From Chitinophagales bacterium (GTDB lineage: Bacteria; Bacteroidota; Bacteroidia; Chitinophagales; Saprospiraceae): a stretch of 64,000 bases of DNA. This document shows, in pieces, positions 36,889-45,875 of the stretch. Location: NCBI GenBank assembly GCA_017303475.1, contig JAFLBO010000021.1, forward strand, positions 1 through 64,000, read 5' to 3'. The notes under the pieces are model-generated. The model had not been told where the DNA came from. It saw nothing but the letters and a program-made list of their open reading frames with translations, and searched no databases. Each line of letters opens with the position of its first letter. Position 1 is the first letter of the stretch. The position numbers and the translations under genes were made by a program.

Positions 36889-37620
36889 TTATTTATATCT
36901 CCTTCTGACCAGTTTTACAAAAGCTTTGGCAGTGTCCAAACGCTTTTTGTCGGTCCAGGTATAATGCACAACGTAGTTGTGGATGAGATAATCGCGTGCC
37001 TGATCGAAATGTGAAAAGTCGTTCAGGGCATTGAGTGCATTTTCAAATGCTTTGCCGTCGCCGGCAAATAATTCACTGGTGTACAGCAGACGATCGTTCA
37101 GCGCAATGGCCTTTTTCAAGTCGGCAATGGCTGATTCTGCCAGTTTTTCAGATAGTTCTTTAGCCTGTTTTTCTTCAAACAGCAAATCCAGTCCGGCGCC
37201 TGCAGCGGCTGGCGGCGATACCTTAACCGCAGGGGCGGGTTTTTCAACCTCAACCGGCGGTGGTGGGGGCGGCGGCGCTTGTACAACAGGCGGTGGAGGT
37301 GGGGGAGGAGCCTCTACAACAGGTGGCGGTGGTGGGGCGGGCACTTCCTCTACTACAGGAGGTGGCGGCGGTGGCGGAGTTTCTTTCACCACTTCCACTA
37401 CAGGTGTTGGCGCAGGAGGCGCCACACGAGCTGGAGCTGGTTCCGGTTTTGGGGCAGGCACGGATGTATTGGCTTCAGACAGGATGGCGTCGTACAGTTC
37501 CCGAACGTAAGATGCGAGTATATCAACATCCAGTCGGACGATGTTTTCCTGATCTTTGCTCATTCGATTGAATTCGCGATGGAGCTTATCGAGGTAAATT
37601 TTTGCTTTTTGAAAATCCAT
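36889..37620 (-). CDS. Proline-rich protein of unknown function
   Basis: The start at 37620 (MDFQKAKIYLDKLHREFNRM) is chosen over the ORF-maximal start 20 codons upstream because the helical N-terminal domain begins there. Parts: an N-terminal helical domain (about 1-50); a long Pro/Ala/Val linker (about 55-150) with several runs of five to seven prolines separated by VVE/VVQA; and a C-terminal helical domain (about 160-243) with AIADLKKAIALNDRLLYTSELFAGDGKAFENALNALNDF, written here in part as DRLLYTSELFAG. No signal peptide is visible. The polyproline runs should stall ribosomes without EF-P. First gene of the operon with the DAO oxidase and flippase. I do not recognise the family. Confidence 0.75.
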   Translation of the reverse strand: MDFQKAKIYLDKLHREFNRMSKDQENIVRLDVDILASYVRELYDAILSEANTSVPAPKPEPAPARVAPPAPTPVVEVVKETPPPPPPPVVEEVPAPPPPPVVEAPPPPPPPVVQAPPPPPPPVEVEKPAPAVKVSPPAAAGAGLDLLFEEKQAKELSEKLAESAIADLKKAIALNDRLLYTSELFAGDGKAFENALNALNDFSHFDQARDYLIHNYVVHYTWTDKKRLDTAKAFVKLVRRRYK

Positions 37621-37736
37621 TAGCGGGAGGGTTTGATAACAGTGCCTATTTTCACCGGCGAATTTCCAATTTTTTTTCAACTGTACAGGAGAAAGTTCAA
37701 TCAGGATTGAACACCTGCATAAAATTAACTGTCACT

Positions 37737-38321
37737 GTGTTTTTAGAACCGCATTTTAAAGGACAACGTAAAGGCTGGATAGAGGTAGTTTGTGGTTGTA
37801 TGTTTTCCGGCAAAACGGAAGAACTGATCCGGCGTTTGCGCAGGGCTAAAATTGCTGAAATGAAAGTAGAGGTATTCAAGCCCAAGGTAGATACGCGATA
37901 TGACGAGATTGCCATCGTGTCGCACGATACCACCTCGGTATTGGCTCAGCCGGTTGGCCATTCTTCTAAGTTGCTGGAAATCAGTGAGGATACAACGGTT
38001 GTAGGGGTTGATGAGGCTCAGTTTTTTGATATGGATTTGCCGGAAGTTTGTCAGGAACTTGCCTTGCGCGGTGTTCGTGTCATCATAGCCGGATTGGATA
38101 TGGATTACAAAGGGAACCCGTTTGGGCCCATGCCCGCCCTTTTGGCCGTGGCGGAATATGTAACCAAGGTACACGCAATTTGTGTTCATTGTGGTAACCT
38201 GGCCACACATTCCTATCGTTTGGCAGAGGAAGATTCCGTGGTGTTGTTGGGTGAAAAAGGCCAGTACGAACCCCGCTGCAGATCCTGTTATCATCAGGGA
38301 AATATACTCAGACTGAAATAG
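37737..38321 (+). CDS. tdk: Thymidine kinase
   Basis: Phosphorylates thymidine to dTMP in the pyrimidine salvage pathway; cytoplasmic, type II TK of about 194 residues. The GTG at 37737 is taken as start because family members begin with (M)FLEP at this point; upstream codons are not conserved and no ATG lies nearer. Motifs: P-loop CGCMFSGKTEELIRRLRRAK (about 21-40), catalytic VDEAQFF, the lasso region NPFGPMPALLAVAEYVTK, and a zinc-binding set (CVHCG, then CRSC). It is divergent from the proline-rich operon and followed by lysA after a 21-nt-plus gap with a CTCA repeat. Confidence 0.95.
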   Translation: MFLEPHFKGQRKGWIEVVCGCMFSGKTEELIRRLRRAKIAEMKVEVFKPKVDTRYDEIAIVSHDTTSVLAQPVGHSSKLLEISEDTTVVGVDEAQFFDMDLPEVCQELALRGVRVIIAGLDMDYKGNPFGPMPALLAVAEYVTKVHAICVHCGNLATHSYRLAEEDSVVLLGEKGQYEPRCRSCYHQGNILRLK

Positions 38322-38399
38322 AATCAAATTTTCATCGGAAATTTGTGCCACCAAAGTATTTCCCCAATGGGGCTAAAAAGTCATTTGCTGAATAAAACC

Positions 38400-38437
38400 A
38401 CTCACTCACCCACTCATTCACTCACTCACTCATTCAC
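38400..38437. repeat. Imperfect CTCA/CACT tetranucleotide tract before lysA
   Basis: About nine units of a 4-nt motif (actc/attc) run from 38400 to 38437, two nt before the probable TTG start of lysA. If translation began at the upstream ATGs (38343 or 38367), the tract would encode a THS-rich peptide and changes in unit number would shift the frame. Confidence 0.75.
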
Positions 38438-38438
38438 T

Positions 38439-39692
38439 TTGCAGCTAGTCAACGACAAATACCAATTCACCGGCGGCATTGACCCGCTGGAACTGTGCCG
38501 CGAATATGGCACACCATTATATGTTTATGATGCAGCCATCATTGAAAGGCAATATAAACGCATTACTTCGGCCTACACCTACCCCAAGTTCAAGGTGCAT
38601 TACGCCTGTAAAGCACTGAGCAATCTGAGCATTTTGCGTTTGTTGCGCAGTATGGGATCGGCTCTGGATTGTGTGTCCATTGGTGAGGTACGATTGGGTT
38701 TGCTGGCGGGATATGCACCATCCGATATTCTGTTTACACCAAATTTTGCCGGCATTGATGAGTATGAAGAGGCGGTTAAGTTGGGTGTTAAAATCAACAT
38801 TGACGCCATTCCCATGCTGGAAAACTGGGGTTTACACCACCCGGATGTGCCGTTTTGTATCCGTATCAACCCACATTTGATGGCTGGTGGCAACGAAAAG
38901 ATCAGCGTAGGACACATTGATTCCAAGTTTGGTATCAGCATTCACCAGCTTCCACACGTTATGCGGATTGTGGAAAATCAAAAGCTGACGGTAGAAGGCC
39001 TGCATATGCACACCGGTTCGGATATCCTGGATGTGGATGTTTTTCTGCGCGGCGCTGAAATTCTGTTTGAAGCTGCCCGCAAGTTTCCGGATTTGAAGTA
39101 TATAGACCTAGGAAGCGGATTTAAGGTGCCTTACAAGCCAGACGATATTGAAACAGATGTGGAAGAGGTGGGTGAAAAACTCAGCCAAAGATTTGCCGCA
39201 TTTTGCCAGGAATATGGTCGTGAACTAACTCTGATGATAGAACCGGGTAAATTTCTGGTGAGCGAAGCCGGCTATTTTTTTGCTAAATGCACCCTGGTGA
39301 AGCAGACTACCTCCACTGCCTTTGTAGGTCTGGATACCGGGTTTAACCACCTTATCAGGCCCATGTTTTATGGCGCCTACCACAAGATTGTGAATGTAAC
39401 CGAGCCTACGTTCAAACCCAGAATTTACAATGTAGTTGGTAATATTTGTGAGACCGACACTTTTGCAGCTGACCGGCGTATTGCAGAGGTGGTGGAAGGA
39501 GATATCCTGTGTTTTTTCAATGCAGGCGCCTATGGTTACACTATGTCGTCAAACTTTAATGCACGGTTACGTCCTGCGGAGGTGCTTATTTACCAGGGAA
39601 AGGCTTACTTAATCCGGGAGCGCGAAAAGTTTGAAGATTTGGTTCGGGGGCAGCATGAGGTGCCTTTTGTACAGCAAAAGGCAAAAGGTTAG
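38439..39692 (+). CDS. lysA: Diaminopimelate decarboxylase
   Basis: Converts meso-diaminopimelate to L-lysine, the last step of lysine synthesis; PLP fold-type III enzyme. The probable start is TTG at 38439, giving the family-like N-terminus (M)QLVNDKYQFTGGIDPLELC; an ATG-started extension to 38343 would run through the CTCA repeat and is not conserved. Motifs, from that start: PLP-lysine in HYACKALSNLSILRLL (about 56), HMHTGSD, the glycine-rich DLGSGFKVPY, EPGKFLVSEAGYF, and the substrate Cys in NICETDTFA. Length of about 417 residues is normal. It may be co-transcribed with tdk. Confidence 0.93.
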   Translation: MQLVNDKYQFTGGIDPLELCREYGTPLYVYDAAIIERQYKRITSAYTYPKFKVHYACKALSNLSILRLLRSMGSALDCVSIGEVRLGLLAGYAPSDILFTPNFAGIDEYEEAVKLGVKINIDAIPMLENWGLHHPDVPFCIRINPHLMAGGNEKISVGHIDSKFGISIHQLPHVMRIVENQKLTVEGLHMHTGSDILDVDVFLRGAEILFEAARKFPDLKYIDLGSGFKVPYKPDDIETDVEEVGEKLSQRFAAFCQEYGRELTLMIEPGKFLVSEAGYFFAKCTLVKQTTSTAFVGLDTGFNHLIRPMFYGAYHKIVNVTEPTFKPRIYNVVGNICETDTFAADRRIAEVVEGDILCFFNAGAYGYTMSSNFNARLRPAEVLIYQGKAYLIREREKFEDLVRGQHEVPFVQQKAKG

Positions 39693-39770
39693 CGGAATGA
39701 AATTTTGAAAATTTGACATTTTGCTTCGTTCTCAGAATAAAATTTTATTTCATGTTTTGTTGAAGAAAAG

Positions 39771-39804
39771 TTTGCGCTGGAAAAAGTGAATTCGCATACA
39801 TTCG
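39771..39804 (+). promoter_or_regulatory. Candidate promoter for the HEIGH peptidase lipoprotein gene
   Basis: TTTG at 39771-39774 and TACATTCG at 39797-39804 (one mismatch to TAnnTTTG) are spaced by 22 nt and lie 44 nt before the ATG at 39849. Confidence 0.25.
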
Positions 39805-39848
39805 CTCCGTTAATCACTTTTTTCATCAAATCCAACTGTTCTTTTAAC

Positions 39849-40649
39849 ATGAAAAAACGTTTTCTGACCCTCGCTGCTCTCGCGCTTCTTTTTGCCGGTC
39901 TGAATTCCTGTTCCAAAAACGATCCGGTAGCTGCTGTAGCAGAACAAGGCCTGTCTACAGAACTCAAAGCTAAAATTACTTCATTAGGCTTTGATGCCGA
40001 CGAAGCGTATCCGGTGGAAGGTGGCTACATCGTGGAAGGAGATATTTTCCTGAGTGATGAAGATTTGAATAAACCAATTGACCTGGTGCGTTCCTTGTTA
40101 ATTGCAGAAGAAGAGCAGTATCATACAACCAATCTGGTGGAAAATCTTCCAAGAAATATTACTGTTCGGGTAGTTAGCACGTTGCCACAAAGCATTCACA
40201 CGGCTACTGACAATGCCATAGCACGATACAATGCTGAAGGACTTCAAATCACTTTTTCAAAAGTAACTTCTGGTGGAGATATCGTGATAAAAAAAGCTCC
40301 AAACGGTGCACAATACATTGCATCAGCGGGCTTCCCAAGCGGTGGCGATCCTTACAACCAGGTTTTGTTTAACACCAAGTATTCCAACTGGAATGCCAAT
40401 ACCTTAACGTCTATCCTGGCACATGAAATTGGTCATTGCATTGGTTTCCGCCATACAGATTACATGAACCGTTCCTACAGCTGTGGCGGTGCACCGGTAA
40501 ATGAAGGTGATGGCGGTGTTGGAGCTATCCACATCCCAGGTACTCCAACCGGTCCTGATGCTGCATCCTGGATGCTGGCTTGTATCGGCAACGGTACCAA
40601 CCGTCCGTTTAATGCGAACGACAAAGTTGCTTTGGGCTTCCTCTACTAG
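39849..40649 (+). CDS. HEIGH-type metallopeptidase lipoprotein (M57-like)
   Basis: Protein of about 266 residues. The ATG at 39849 gives a lipoprotein signal (MKKRFLTLAALALLFAGLNSC) with lipobox LNSC; the in-frame ATG at 39786 adds only a non-signal extension. The metzincin zinc motif LAHEIGHCIGFRHTD (about 194-208) has the HExxHxxGxxH arrangement and matches the dual-action HEIGH peptidase group, which is common in Bacteroidota. The preceding domain carries the LPRNITVRVV and QYIASAGFP strands. A surface or periplasmic protease is likely; substrate unknown. It is convergent with a secreted subtilase across a strong hairpin. Confidence 0.88.
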   Translation: MKKRFLTLAALALLFAGLNSCSKNDPVAAVAEQGLSTELKAKITSLGFDADEAYPVEGGYIVEGDIFLSDEDLNKPIDLVRSLLIAEEEQYHTTNLVENLPRNITVRVVSTLPQSIHTATDNAIARYNAEGLQITFSKVTSGGDIVIKKAPNGAQYIASAGFPSGGDPYNQVLFNTKYSNWNANTLTSILAHEIGHCIGFRHTDYMNRSYSCGGAPVNEGDGGVGAIHIPGTPTGPDAASWMLACIGNGTNRPFNANDKVALGFLY

Positions 40650-40676
40650 TAGGCCCTTTTTGCAACAAGTCTGCTG

Positions 40677-40723
40677 AAACAACATGAGCCTCTCCCAATT
40701 TTTTGGGATGGCTCATGTTGTTT
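40677..40723. terminator. Bidirectional terminator hairpin
   Basis: Arms 40677-40690 and 40710-40723 pair over 14 nt and the inner part (tccca...tggga) extends the stem. Short T- and A-runs flank it, so it can serve both convergent genes (ends 40649 and 40732). Confidence 0.75.
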
Positions 40724-40731
40724 TAGGGCAT

Positions 40732-43077
40732 CTACGGGACCACTACCAGCTTTAAGGTTACAATGATTTTTTCTTCTGAAGTGAGTTTCAAATAATAAAT
40801 GCCGGTAGGTAAAAGTGGCCAGTTTATGGTTGTATTGACATCTTCCAGCACCTGTTGGTGTAGCAGTATACCCTGCTGGTTGATAATGTCAACGGTAAAT
40901 GTGCCATCGGTTAAGCTTACCAGGTTAATCAGATCTCCTGATCGTACCGGGTTGGGAAAAAGCCTATACCCCATCGAGCCCGGGTAATACACTGATGTTG
41001 CATCCGTATCCAGCACCTGGCCATTCTGACGGATCAGCCGGAAGCGGTATTTATTCTCTCCAGCCAAAGGCTCCTGGTCAGTAAACATAAACAGGGTTGC
41101 GTTGGCTTCAAAGGTCGATAAGCTAACATATCTGCCACCTATCCATTTTTCTAAAACCAGACTGCCAAGACCATAATTAGTGCCAATTTGCAACTGAATT
41201 TGAATTTCTGTGGTCCCTTGAAACCATTCTGCCAAAAGGCTTTTTACATAACACTCTATCCACTGCAATGTAATGTCTGGTGCAGAACTCCTGGCGCCGG
41301 TCTGGTTCCCAAATCCGGAGGCCGCCACAGCAAACCTGTATTGTGGAAACTGTAGTCTGGAAAACACGATAAAAGTATCGCTAACCATAGCGAGTGGCTC
41401 CATATATTGATTTCCCAAACCATACAATCTGTATTTAGCCTCCGATCCGGCTTTATTCCAATACAACATAACCGAATCAGCACATTGAAATCCGATCTGC
41501 AACTTAAGCTCCGGACCAACCCAAAAGGTGTCTGAAGGGTATTCAATGCCATCCACCACCATGCGCAACTGCATTCCCATACTGGTGTCAGGGATAATCC
41601 ATCGTCGCCATCCAGTGGTCAGTGTGGTCTGATTATCAATGGTTTGCCATTGGTTGCTGCGTACATCCCGCCATTGAAGATGGCCAGCAGGAGTTGTGAT
41701 ATTGGTTTGCCATTGCAGCACAACCGGAGCGCCTGAGTAAGCCGGAGCGCCAGACAACGGATAATGCCATTGGAAAGTTTGCAGTGTGTCCATTGACCAA
41801 GCCAGGCTGTAATGCTGCATACCTGTCTGATTGGAAGCCGCCTTCACCTGTATTTCCCAAAGTCCGGCCTCAGGGAACATTATCGCTACCTGCTCCACAT
41901 TATTGAGTGTATCCAGCCCCTTGATAGCAGGAAGTGCCAGTGCATCCAAATCTGCCTGGGGATTCAATATCCAGGGCTGAAAAATCTGCCCACCCGGCGA
42001 AACGAGCTGCAGATCCAGGTCATTCAGCAAAGATTTGGGGGAATTGGCTGCCGCCGCAGGATCATTCCATGCCAGGGTAACTTTACAACGCTGCAGGTTC
42101 TCTGCAACAACCAATGGAATGCTATGCACTTGCGCAGGCGCCAGGGAGCCGCTGGCAAATTGCTGCCCTATGGCATGTTCCACGGCACTTAAGGCGTTCA
42201 ACTGACCATACCCGGTTTCAAAATCCGGCCCCGGCGTTCCAATATCATCCGCACTGTTAATCAAAATAGCCCTAACCAAATCTGCATAGGGTAGGGTATC
42301 TGTTTTTTCCAACAAAACCTGCTGTACCACTGCTGCCACGCCGCTGGTGAGCGCCGCCGATTCAGAACTGCCGCCTTTCCCAAAAGCCATCAGATCAGGT
42401 TTGATGCGCCCGTCGTAAGCCGGGCCCTTGGAGCTTTTGAGCGCTGGCACTGAAAAAGAATCCACAGAGCCCACCAACAGCACATTCTTGGCCATTTTAA
42501 AAGCGCCACTCAAATTGCCGTATCCCTGAATGCCTGCATATGGCCCGTCTACTGCAGCGCTATCTCCTTTGTTGCCGGCTGAAATTACGTGCAAGAGGTA
42601 TGGAAAATCCACCACAGACTGATCGTAGGCTGCCGCTCTTTCATCGTATTTACTGTGGATATCCAGTCCATAAGAGTGATTTTGTACTGAAATGCCGGTT
42701 TGGGCATAATCAGGGTCGGGTTGAAGGCCCACAAAACTGGAAGAGACTAACCAACAACCTGGTGCAGCACCCAATCCAGCCCAATCTGCATTTCCTGCTC
42801 CACCTGCCAGAGATGCCATGATATTCGCATGACTCGTTACATTTGTGGCGGCATTCGGGTTGGCTATTATTCTGCCTGAAATATCCACATCGGAGCTGTC
42901 AAACCGAAACTCCTTGATAGACAACCGAATACCGGCCCCATTCCATTGAGGATACCTGATTTGCTGCGCTGCAATTTTATTGACAAACAGGTTGTGGCCA
43001 GGCACCAGATACTCCTCTTGCTGCGCAAACAGCGGCAAAGGGGTAAATAAAATAAACAATACTATGCGCCAATTCAT
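40732..43077 (-). CDS. Secreted S8 (subtilisin-type) serine peptidase with T9SS sorting domain
   Basis: The start at 43077 gives the signal peptide MNWRIVLFILFTPLPLFAQ; a start four codons upstream (43089) is also possible. The peptidase domain (about 30-310) has the catalytic His in TSHANIMASLAGGAGN, the oxyanion Asn in HVISAGNKGD and the nucleophile Ser in GGSSESAALTSGVAAVVQQ. The Asp motif is unusual (IKEFRFDSSDVD) instead of the common DTG form. A P-domain-like beta-sandwich, Ig-like domains and a Por-type sorting domain (LFPNPVRSGDLINL ... IIVTLKLVVVP) follow. About 781 residues. It resembles the Bacteroidota S8 proteins that are exported to the surface. Confidence 0.88.
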   Translation of the reverse strand: MNWRIVLFILFTPLPLFAQQEEYLVPGHNLFVNKIAAQQIRYPQWNGAGIRLSIKEFRFDSSDVDISGRIIANPNAATNVTSHANIMASLAGGAGNADWAGLGAAPGCWLVSSSFVGLQPDPDYAQTGISVQNHSYGLDIHSKYDERAAAYDQSVVDFPYLLHVISAGNKGDSAAVDGPYAGIQGYGNLSGAFKMAKNVLLVGSVDSFSVPALKSSKGPAYDGRIKPDLMAFGKGGSSESAALTSGVAAVVQQVLLEKTDTLPYADLVRAILINSADDIGTPGPDFETGYGQLNALSAVEHAIGQQFASGSLAPAQVHSIPLVVAENLQRCKVTLAWNDPAAAANSPKSLLNDLDLQLVSPGGQIFQPWILNPQADLDALALPAIKGLDTLNNVEQVAIMFPEAGLWEIQVKAASNQTGMQHYSLAWSMDTLQTFQWHYPLSGAPAYSGAPVVLQWQTNITTPAGHLQWRDVRSNQWQTIDNQTTLTTGWRRWIIPDTSMGMQLRMVVDGIEYPSDTFWVGPELKLQIGFQCADSVMLYWNKAGSEAKYRLYGLGNQYMEPLAMVSDTFIVFSRLQFPQYRFAVAASGFGNQTGARSSAPDITLQWIECYVKSLLAEWFQGTTEIQIQLQIGTNYGLGSLVLEKWIGGRYVSLSTFEANATLFMFTDQEPLAGENKYRFRLIRQNGQVLDTDATSVYYPGSMGYRLFPNPVRSGDLINLVSLTDGTFTVDIINQQGILLHQQVLEDVNTTINWPLLPTGIYYLKLTSEEKIIVTLKLVVVP

Positions 43078-43108
43078 ATCTGCAAACATAGTTTGGTTTG
43101 AGCAATTT

Positions 43109-43732
43109 ATGCCCCACTGGTCGGGCTTGCGCCAATTCAGGTCATTTTTGCCAGTCGCTGCTGTATTGTTGTGGTTTACTTTAGCTTGTCAAAACCCGAA
43201 AGTGGATTCTTTAAACTACCTGCAATCCGTTAAAAACGGACAACTAACCTTTGCCGACGGCAGCACAGAGGCTATTCCTCACTGGGGCGATACCGCTTGG
43301 ACCATCGTATTCTGCGTACGACATGCAGAAAAAGCCAAGGACGATCCCAGAGACCCCCAACTCACTCCCGAAGGTGAAGCCAGAGCTGAGCGTTTGGGCA
43401 GAATCCTGGCCGAAGCAACAATCGATTCCGTATACGCTTCACCATACAAAAGGACCCAACTGACAGCCGAGCCGGTGCAAAGACGGGGAAATACGGCGCC
43501 GGTTGTAACCTACAAGCCTGATAAACAGGATCTTTGGTTCCCGGAGTTGCTGGAATCCTCAAAGGGAAAAAAAATGCTCGTAGTTGGGCATCAGAATACC
43601 ATACCTCAACTGCTGAACCTGCTGACTGGTAAAATGGATTATGATAACATCCCGGACCAGGATTTTGGCCGAATGTATCTGGTGGCTACTCAGGGAGTAG
43701 GTAAAACCGAAGTAAAAGAACTGCGTTACTAA
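43109..43732 (+). CDS. Histidine phosphatase family lipoprotein
   Basis: The start at 43109 is preferred because it yields a lipoprotein signal (FLPVAAVLLWFTLAC, Cys near 28); in-frame ATGs upstream overlap the divergent subtilase gene. The phosphatase core shows VFCVRHAEKAKDDPRDPQLT (RHA catalytic motif near 70), the SPYKRTQLTAEP segment, and VVGHQNTIPQLL with the second catalytic His. About 207 residues. Substrates for this branch of the superfamily include phosphosugars and phosphoproteins; none can be picked here. Located outside the cytoplasm. Confidence 0.85.
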   Translation: MPHWSGLRQFRSFLPVAAVLLWFTLACQNPKVDSLNYLQSVKNGQLTFADGSTEAIPHWGDTAWTIVFCVRHAEKAKDDPRDPQLTPEGEARAERLGRILAEATIDSVYASPYKRTQLTAEPVQRRGNTAPVVTYKPDKQDLWFPELLESSKGKKMLVVGHQNTIPQLLNLLTGKMDYDNIPDQDFGRMYLVATQGVGKTEVKELRY

Positions 43733-43767
43733 ACGCGCATCCTTTCCAAAAATAACCGCACATTCGT

Positions 43768-44958
43768 ATGTTTTCAAACGTAAAATCTTCCTTACAGGCT
43801 GAAATTCAAGGTATTAAAGATGCTGGCCTGTATAAACAGGAACGCATCATTACCACACCTCAAGGGCCAGTGATCGACACTACGGCACAGGAGGAAGTGT
43901 TGAATTTTTGCGCCAATAACTACCTCGGACTCAGCAGTCACCCACAGGTAATTGATGCAGCCATAGAAGCCATCAAAACCCATGGCTATGGTTTGTCCAG
44001 TGTACGTTTTATCTGTGGCACTCAGGATATCCATAAAGAGCTGGAACAGAAGATAGCGCAATTCCTGGGCATGGAAGACACCATCCTATATGCTGCTGCC
44101 TTCGATGCCAATGGCGGATTGTTTGAGCCATTGCTCGGAGAAGAAGATGCCATCATCAGCGATGAACTGAACCACGCCAGTATTATTGACGGTATTCGTT
44201 TGTGCAAAGCTAAACGCTTCCGCTATAAGCACAACGATATGAATTCCCTGGAAGAGTGCCTGAAAGAAGCTGCCGGCGCTCGCAGGAAACTTATTTTTAC
44301 GGATGGCGCGTTCTCTATGGATGGCACCATCGCCCAGTTGGATAAAATTTGCGACCTGGCAGATAAATATGAAGCTATGGTTGGAATTGATGAGTGTCAT
44401 GCTTCCGGATTCTTAGGTAAAACCGGACGTGGTACTCACGAGTATCGGGGGGTAATGGATCGTATTGACATAGTAACCGGTACTTTGGGCAAAGCGCTTG
44501 GCGGCGCAAGTGGTGGTTTTACTTCTGCTAAAAAAGAAATTGTAGAAATCCTGCGGCAGCGTTCCCGCCCATACCTGTTCTCCAATACCGTAGCGCCAAG
44601 TATTGTAGGCGCTAGCATCAAAGTGCTGGATTTGCTGAGTGCCAGCACGGCTCTGCGCGATAAACTGGAACACAATACCCAGTACTTCCGCAAGGCCATG
44701 ACGGCTGCCGGATTTGACATCATTCCTGGCGAACACCCCATTGTGCCCATCATGTTGTATGATGCGCCATTGGCACAACAATTTGCCGCAAAACTGCTTC
44801 AGGAAGGAATTTACGTGATCGGATTTTTCTATCCTGTGGTAGCCCAGGGCAAAGCCAGGATTCGGGTACAACTCTCAGCCGCACACGAACAGGAGCACCT
44901 GGAACGCGCAGTGGCAGCATTCACTAAGGTGGGTAAAGAATTGGGCGTACTGAAATAA
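43768..44958 (+). CDS. kbl: Glycine C-acetyltransferase (2-amino-3-ketobutyrate CoA ligase)
   Basis: PLP enzyme that cleaves 2-amino-3-ketobutyrate with CoA to glycine and acetyl-CoA in threonine breakdown. The 396-residue length is typical. Motifs: FCANNYLGLSSHPQV (about 47-61), SVRFICGTQDIHKELE, the glycine-rich LYAAAFDANGG, SDELNHASIIDG, DECHASGFLGKTGRG, and the PLP-lysine region VTGTLGKALGGASGGF (Lys near 242). The family also includes KAS-type BioF and SPT; the SVRFICGT and DGAFSMDGTIAQL segments favour Kbl. Threonine dehydrogenase is not in the window. Followed by a small hairpin. Confidence 0.93.
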   Translation: MFSNVKSSLQAEIQGIKDAGLYKQERIITTPQGPVIDTTAQEEVLNFCANNYLGLSSHPQVIDAAIEAIKTHGYGLSSVRFICGTQDIHKELEQKIAQFLGMEDTILYAAAFDANGGLFEPLLGEEDAIISDELNHASIIDGIRLCKAKRFRYKHNDMNSLEECLKEAAGARRKLIFTDGAFSMDGTIAQLDKICDLADKYEAMVGIDECHASGFLGKTGRGTHEYRGVMDRIDIVTGTLGKALGGASGGFTSAKKEIVEILRQRSRPYLFSNTVAPSIVGASIKVLDLLSASTALRDKLEHNTQYFRKAMTAAGFDIIPGEHPIVPIMLYDAPLAQQFAAKLLQEGIYVIGFFYPVVAQGKARIRVQLSAAHEQEHLERAVAAFTKVGKELGVLK

Positions 44959-44961
44959 TTC

Positions 44962-44980
44962 ACCGCAAATCGGCGGTTTT
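44962..44980 (+). terminator. Short hairpin with T-run after kbl
   Basis: ACCGC (44962-44966) pairs with GCGGT (44973-44977), followed by TTTTG. It is a weak but plausible intrinsic terminator just after the kbl stop. Confidence 0.4.
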
Positions 44981-45064
44981 GTAGTGGTTTTGGTCGAAAG
45001 CTGCGGTGTGATTTACATAGTAAGTGCTTATATTTGAGCAAATATTCCCAACCTGGGTTGTCTT

Positions 45065-45835
45065 ATGTCCGTACCTCAGTCAAGTTCCCCGTTTCCGAAT
45101 CACCAGTTGAGTCAGCCACTGAAATGTATCATTGTGGAGGATGAGCCTCTTGCTGCGGAAATATTGGCAGAATACGTGCATCAAACACCGTTTCTGGAAC
45201 TGACGCATATTTGTTACGATGCCATTAAGGCATTGGATGTTGTGCGCCAAAATCCGGTTGATGTGATGTTTTTAGACATTAATTTGCCTAAACTGGATGG
45301 TTTGGAGTTTTTAAAAACCCTGCTGCACCAGCCCAGGGTAATTATAACTTCCGCGTATCACCAGTATGCTGTGGCTGGATTTGAACTTCAGGTTACGGAT
45401 TATTTGCTCAAACCCATTGAATTTGCTCGGTATACCAAGGCCGTGAACAAGTTGCTGAAGCCACAACGCCATGCCGATGGCACAGTGCTGAAACCTGCCG
45501 AACACCTCATACGTCCCTATTACTTTTTTACAGTAGCCAAACGCTCTGTGAAAATTTACCTCGACGAGATCTTGTATATCGAGAGTCTGAAGGATTCTGT
45601 GTCTATTGTCACCAAAGCCAAATCGTACAACACCCACTACCAGCTGGGTGAATTGGAGGATTTGATGCGATCAGATAATTTTCTGCGAATACACCGCTCT
45701 TTCATGGTGGCCATTGATAAAATCGAATCGTTTTCTGCTGCTGAGGTGGAAATTGCCGGCCGGACTCTTCCCATCGGTAGAAGTCACAAATTGTATGTGA
45801 TGGAAAAGCTAGGCCGCGGCGCGCCATCAGTTTGA
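45065..45835 (+). CDS. LytTR-family response regulator
   Basis: Protein of 256 residues. The N-terminal receiver domain (about 20-130) has the acidic pocket IIVEDEP, phospho-acceptor Asp in VMFLDINLPKLDG (near 71), the Thr/Ser in VIITSAYHQYA and the Lys in YLLKPIEF. The C-terminal LytTR DNA-binding domain (about 155-250) has SVKIYLDEILYIESLKDSVS and FLRIHRSFMV. The cognate kinase follows 55 nt downstream. Such pairs are abundant in Saprospiraceae; the target genes are not evident. Confidence 0.93.
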   Translation: MSVPQSSSPFPNHQLSQPLKCIIVEDEPLAAEILAEYVHQTPFLELTHICYDAIKALDVVRQNPVDVMFLDINLPKLDGLEFLKTLLHQPRVIITSAYHQYAVAGFELQVTDYLLKPIEFARYTKAVNKLLKPQRHADGTVLKPAEHLIRPYYFFTVAKRSVKIYLDEILYIESLKDSVSIVTKAKSYNTHYQLGELEDLMRSDNFLRIHRSFMVAIDKIESFSAAEVEIAGRTLPIGRSHKLYVMEKLGRGAPSV

Positions 45836-45875
45836 TAAACATGGCATAAAATATCCTGTTTGAACGCTTTTTGTA

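Noticed and set aside
37602..37736. Upstream extension of thymidine kinase to an ATG at 37602
   Set aside because: It would overlap the start of the divergent proline-rich gene and adds 45 residues not seen in the family; the GTG at 37737 matches the conserved N-terminus.
42980..43108. Longer start for the histidine phosphatase lipoprotein
   Set aside because: It would overlap the divergent subtilase coding region and bury the lipoprotein signal.
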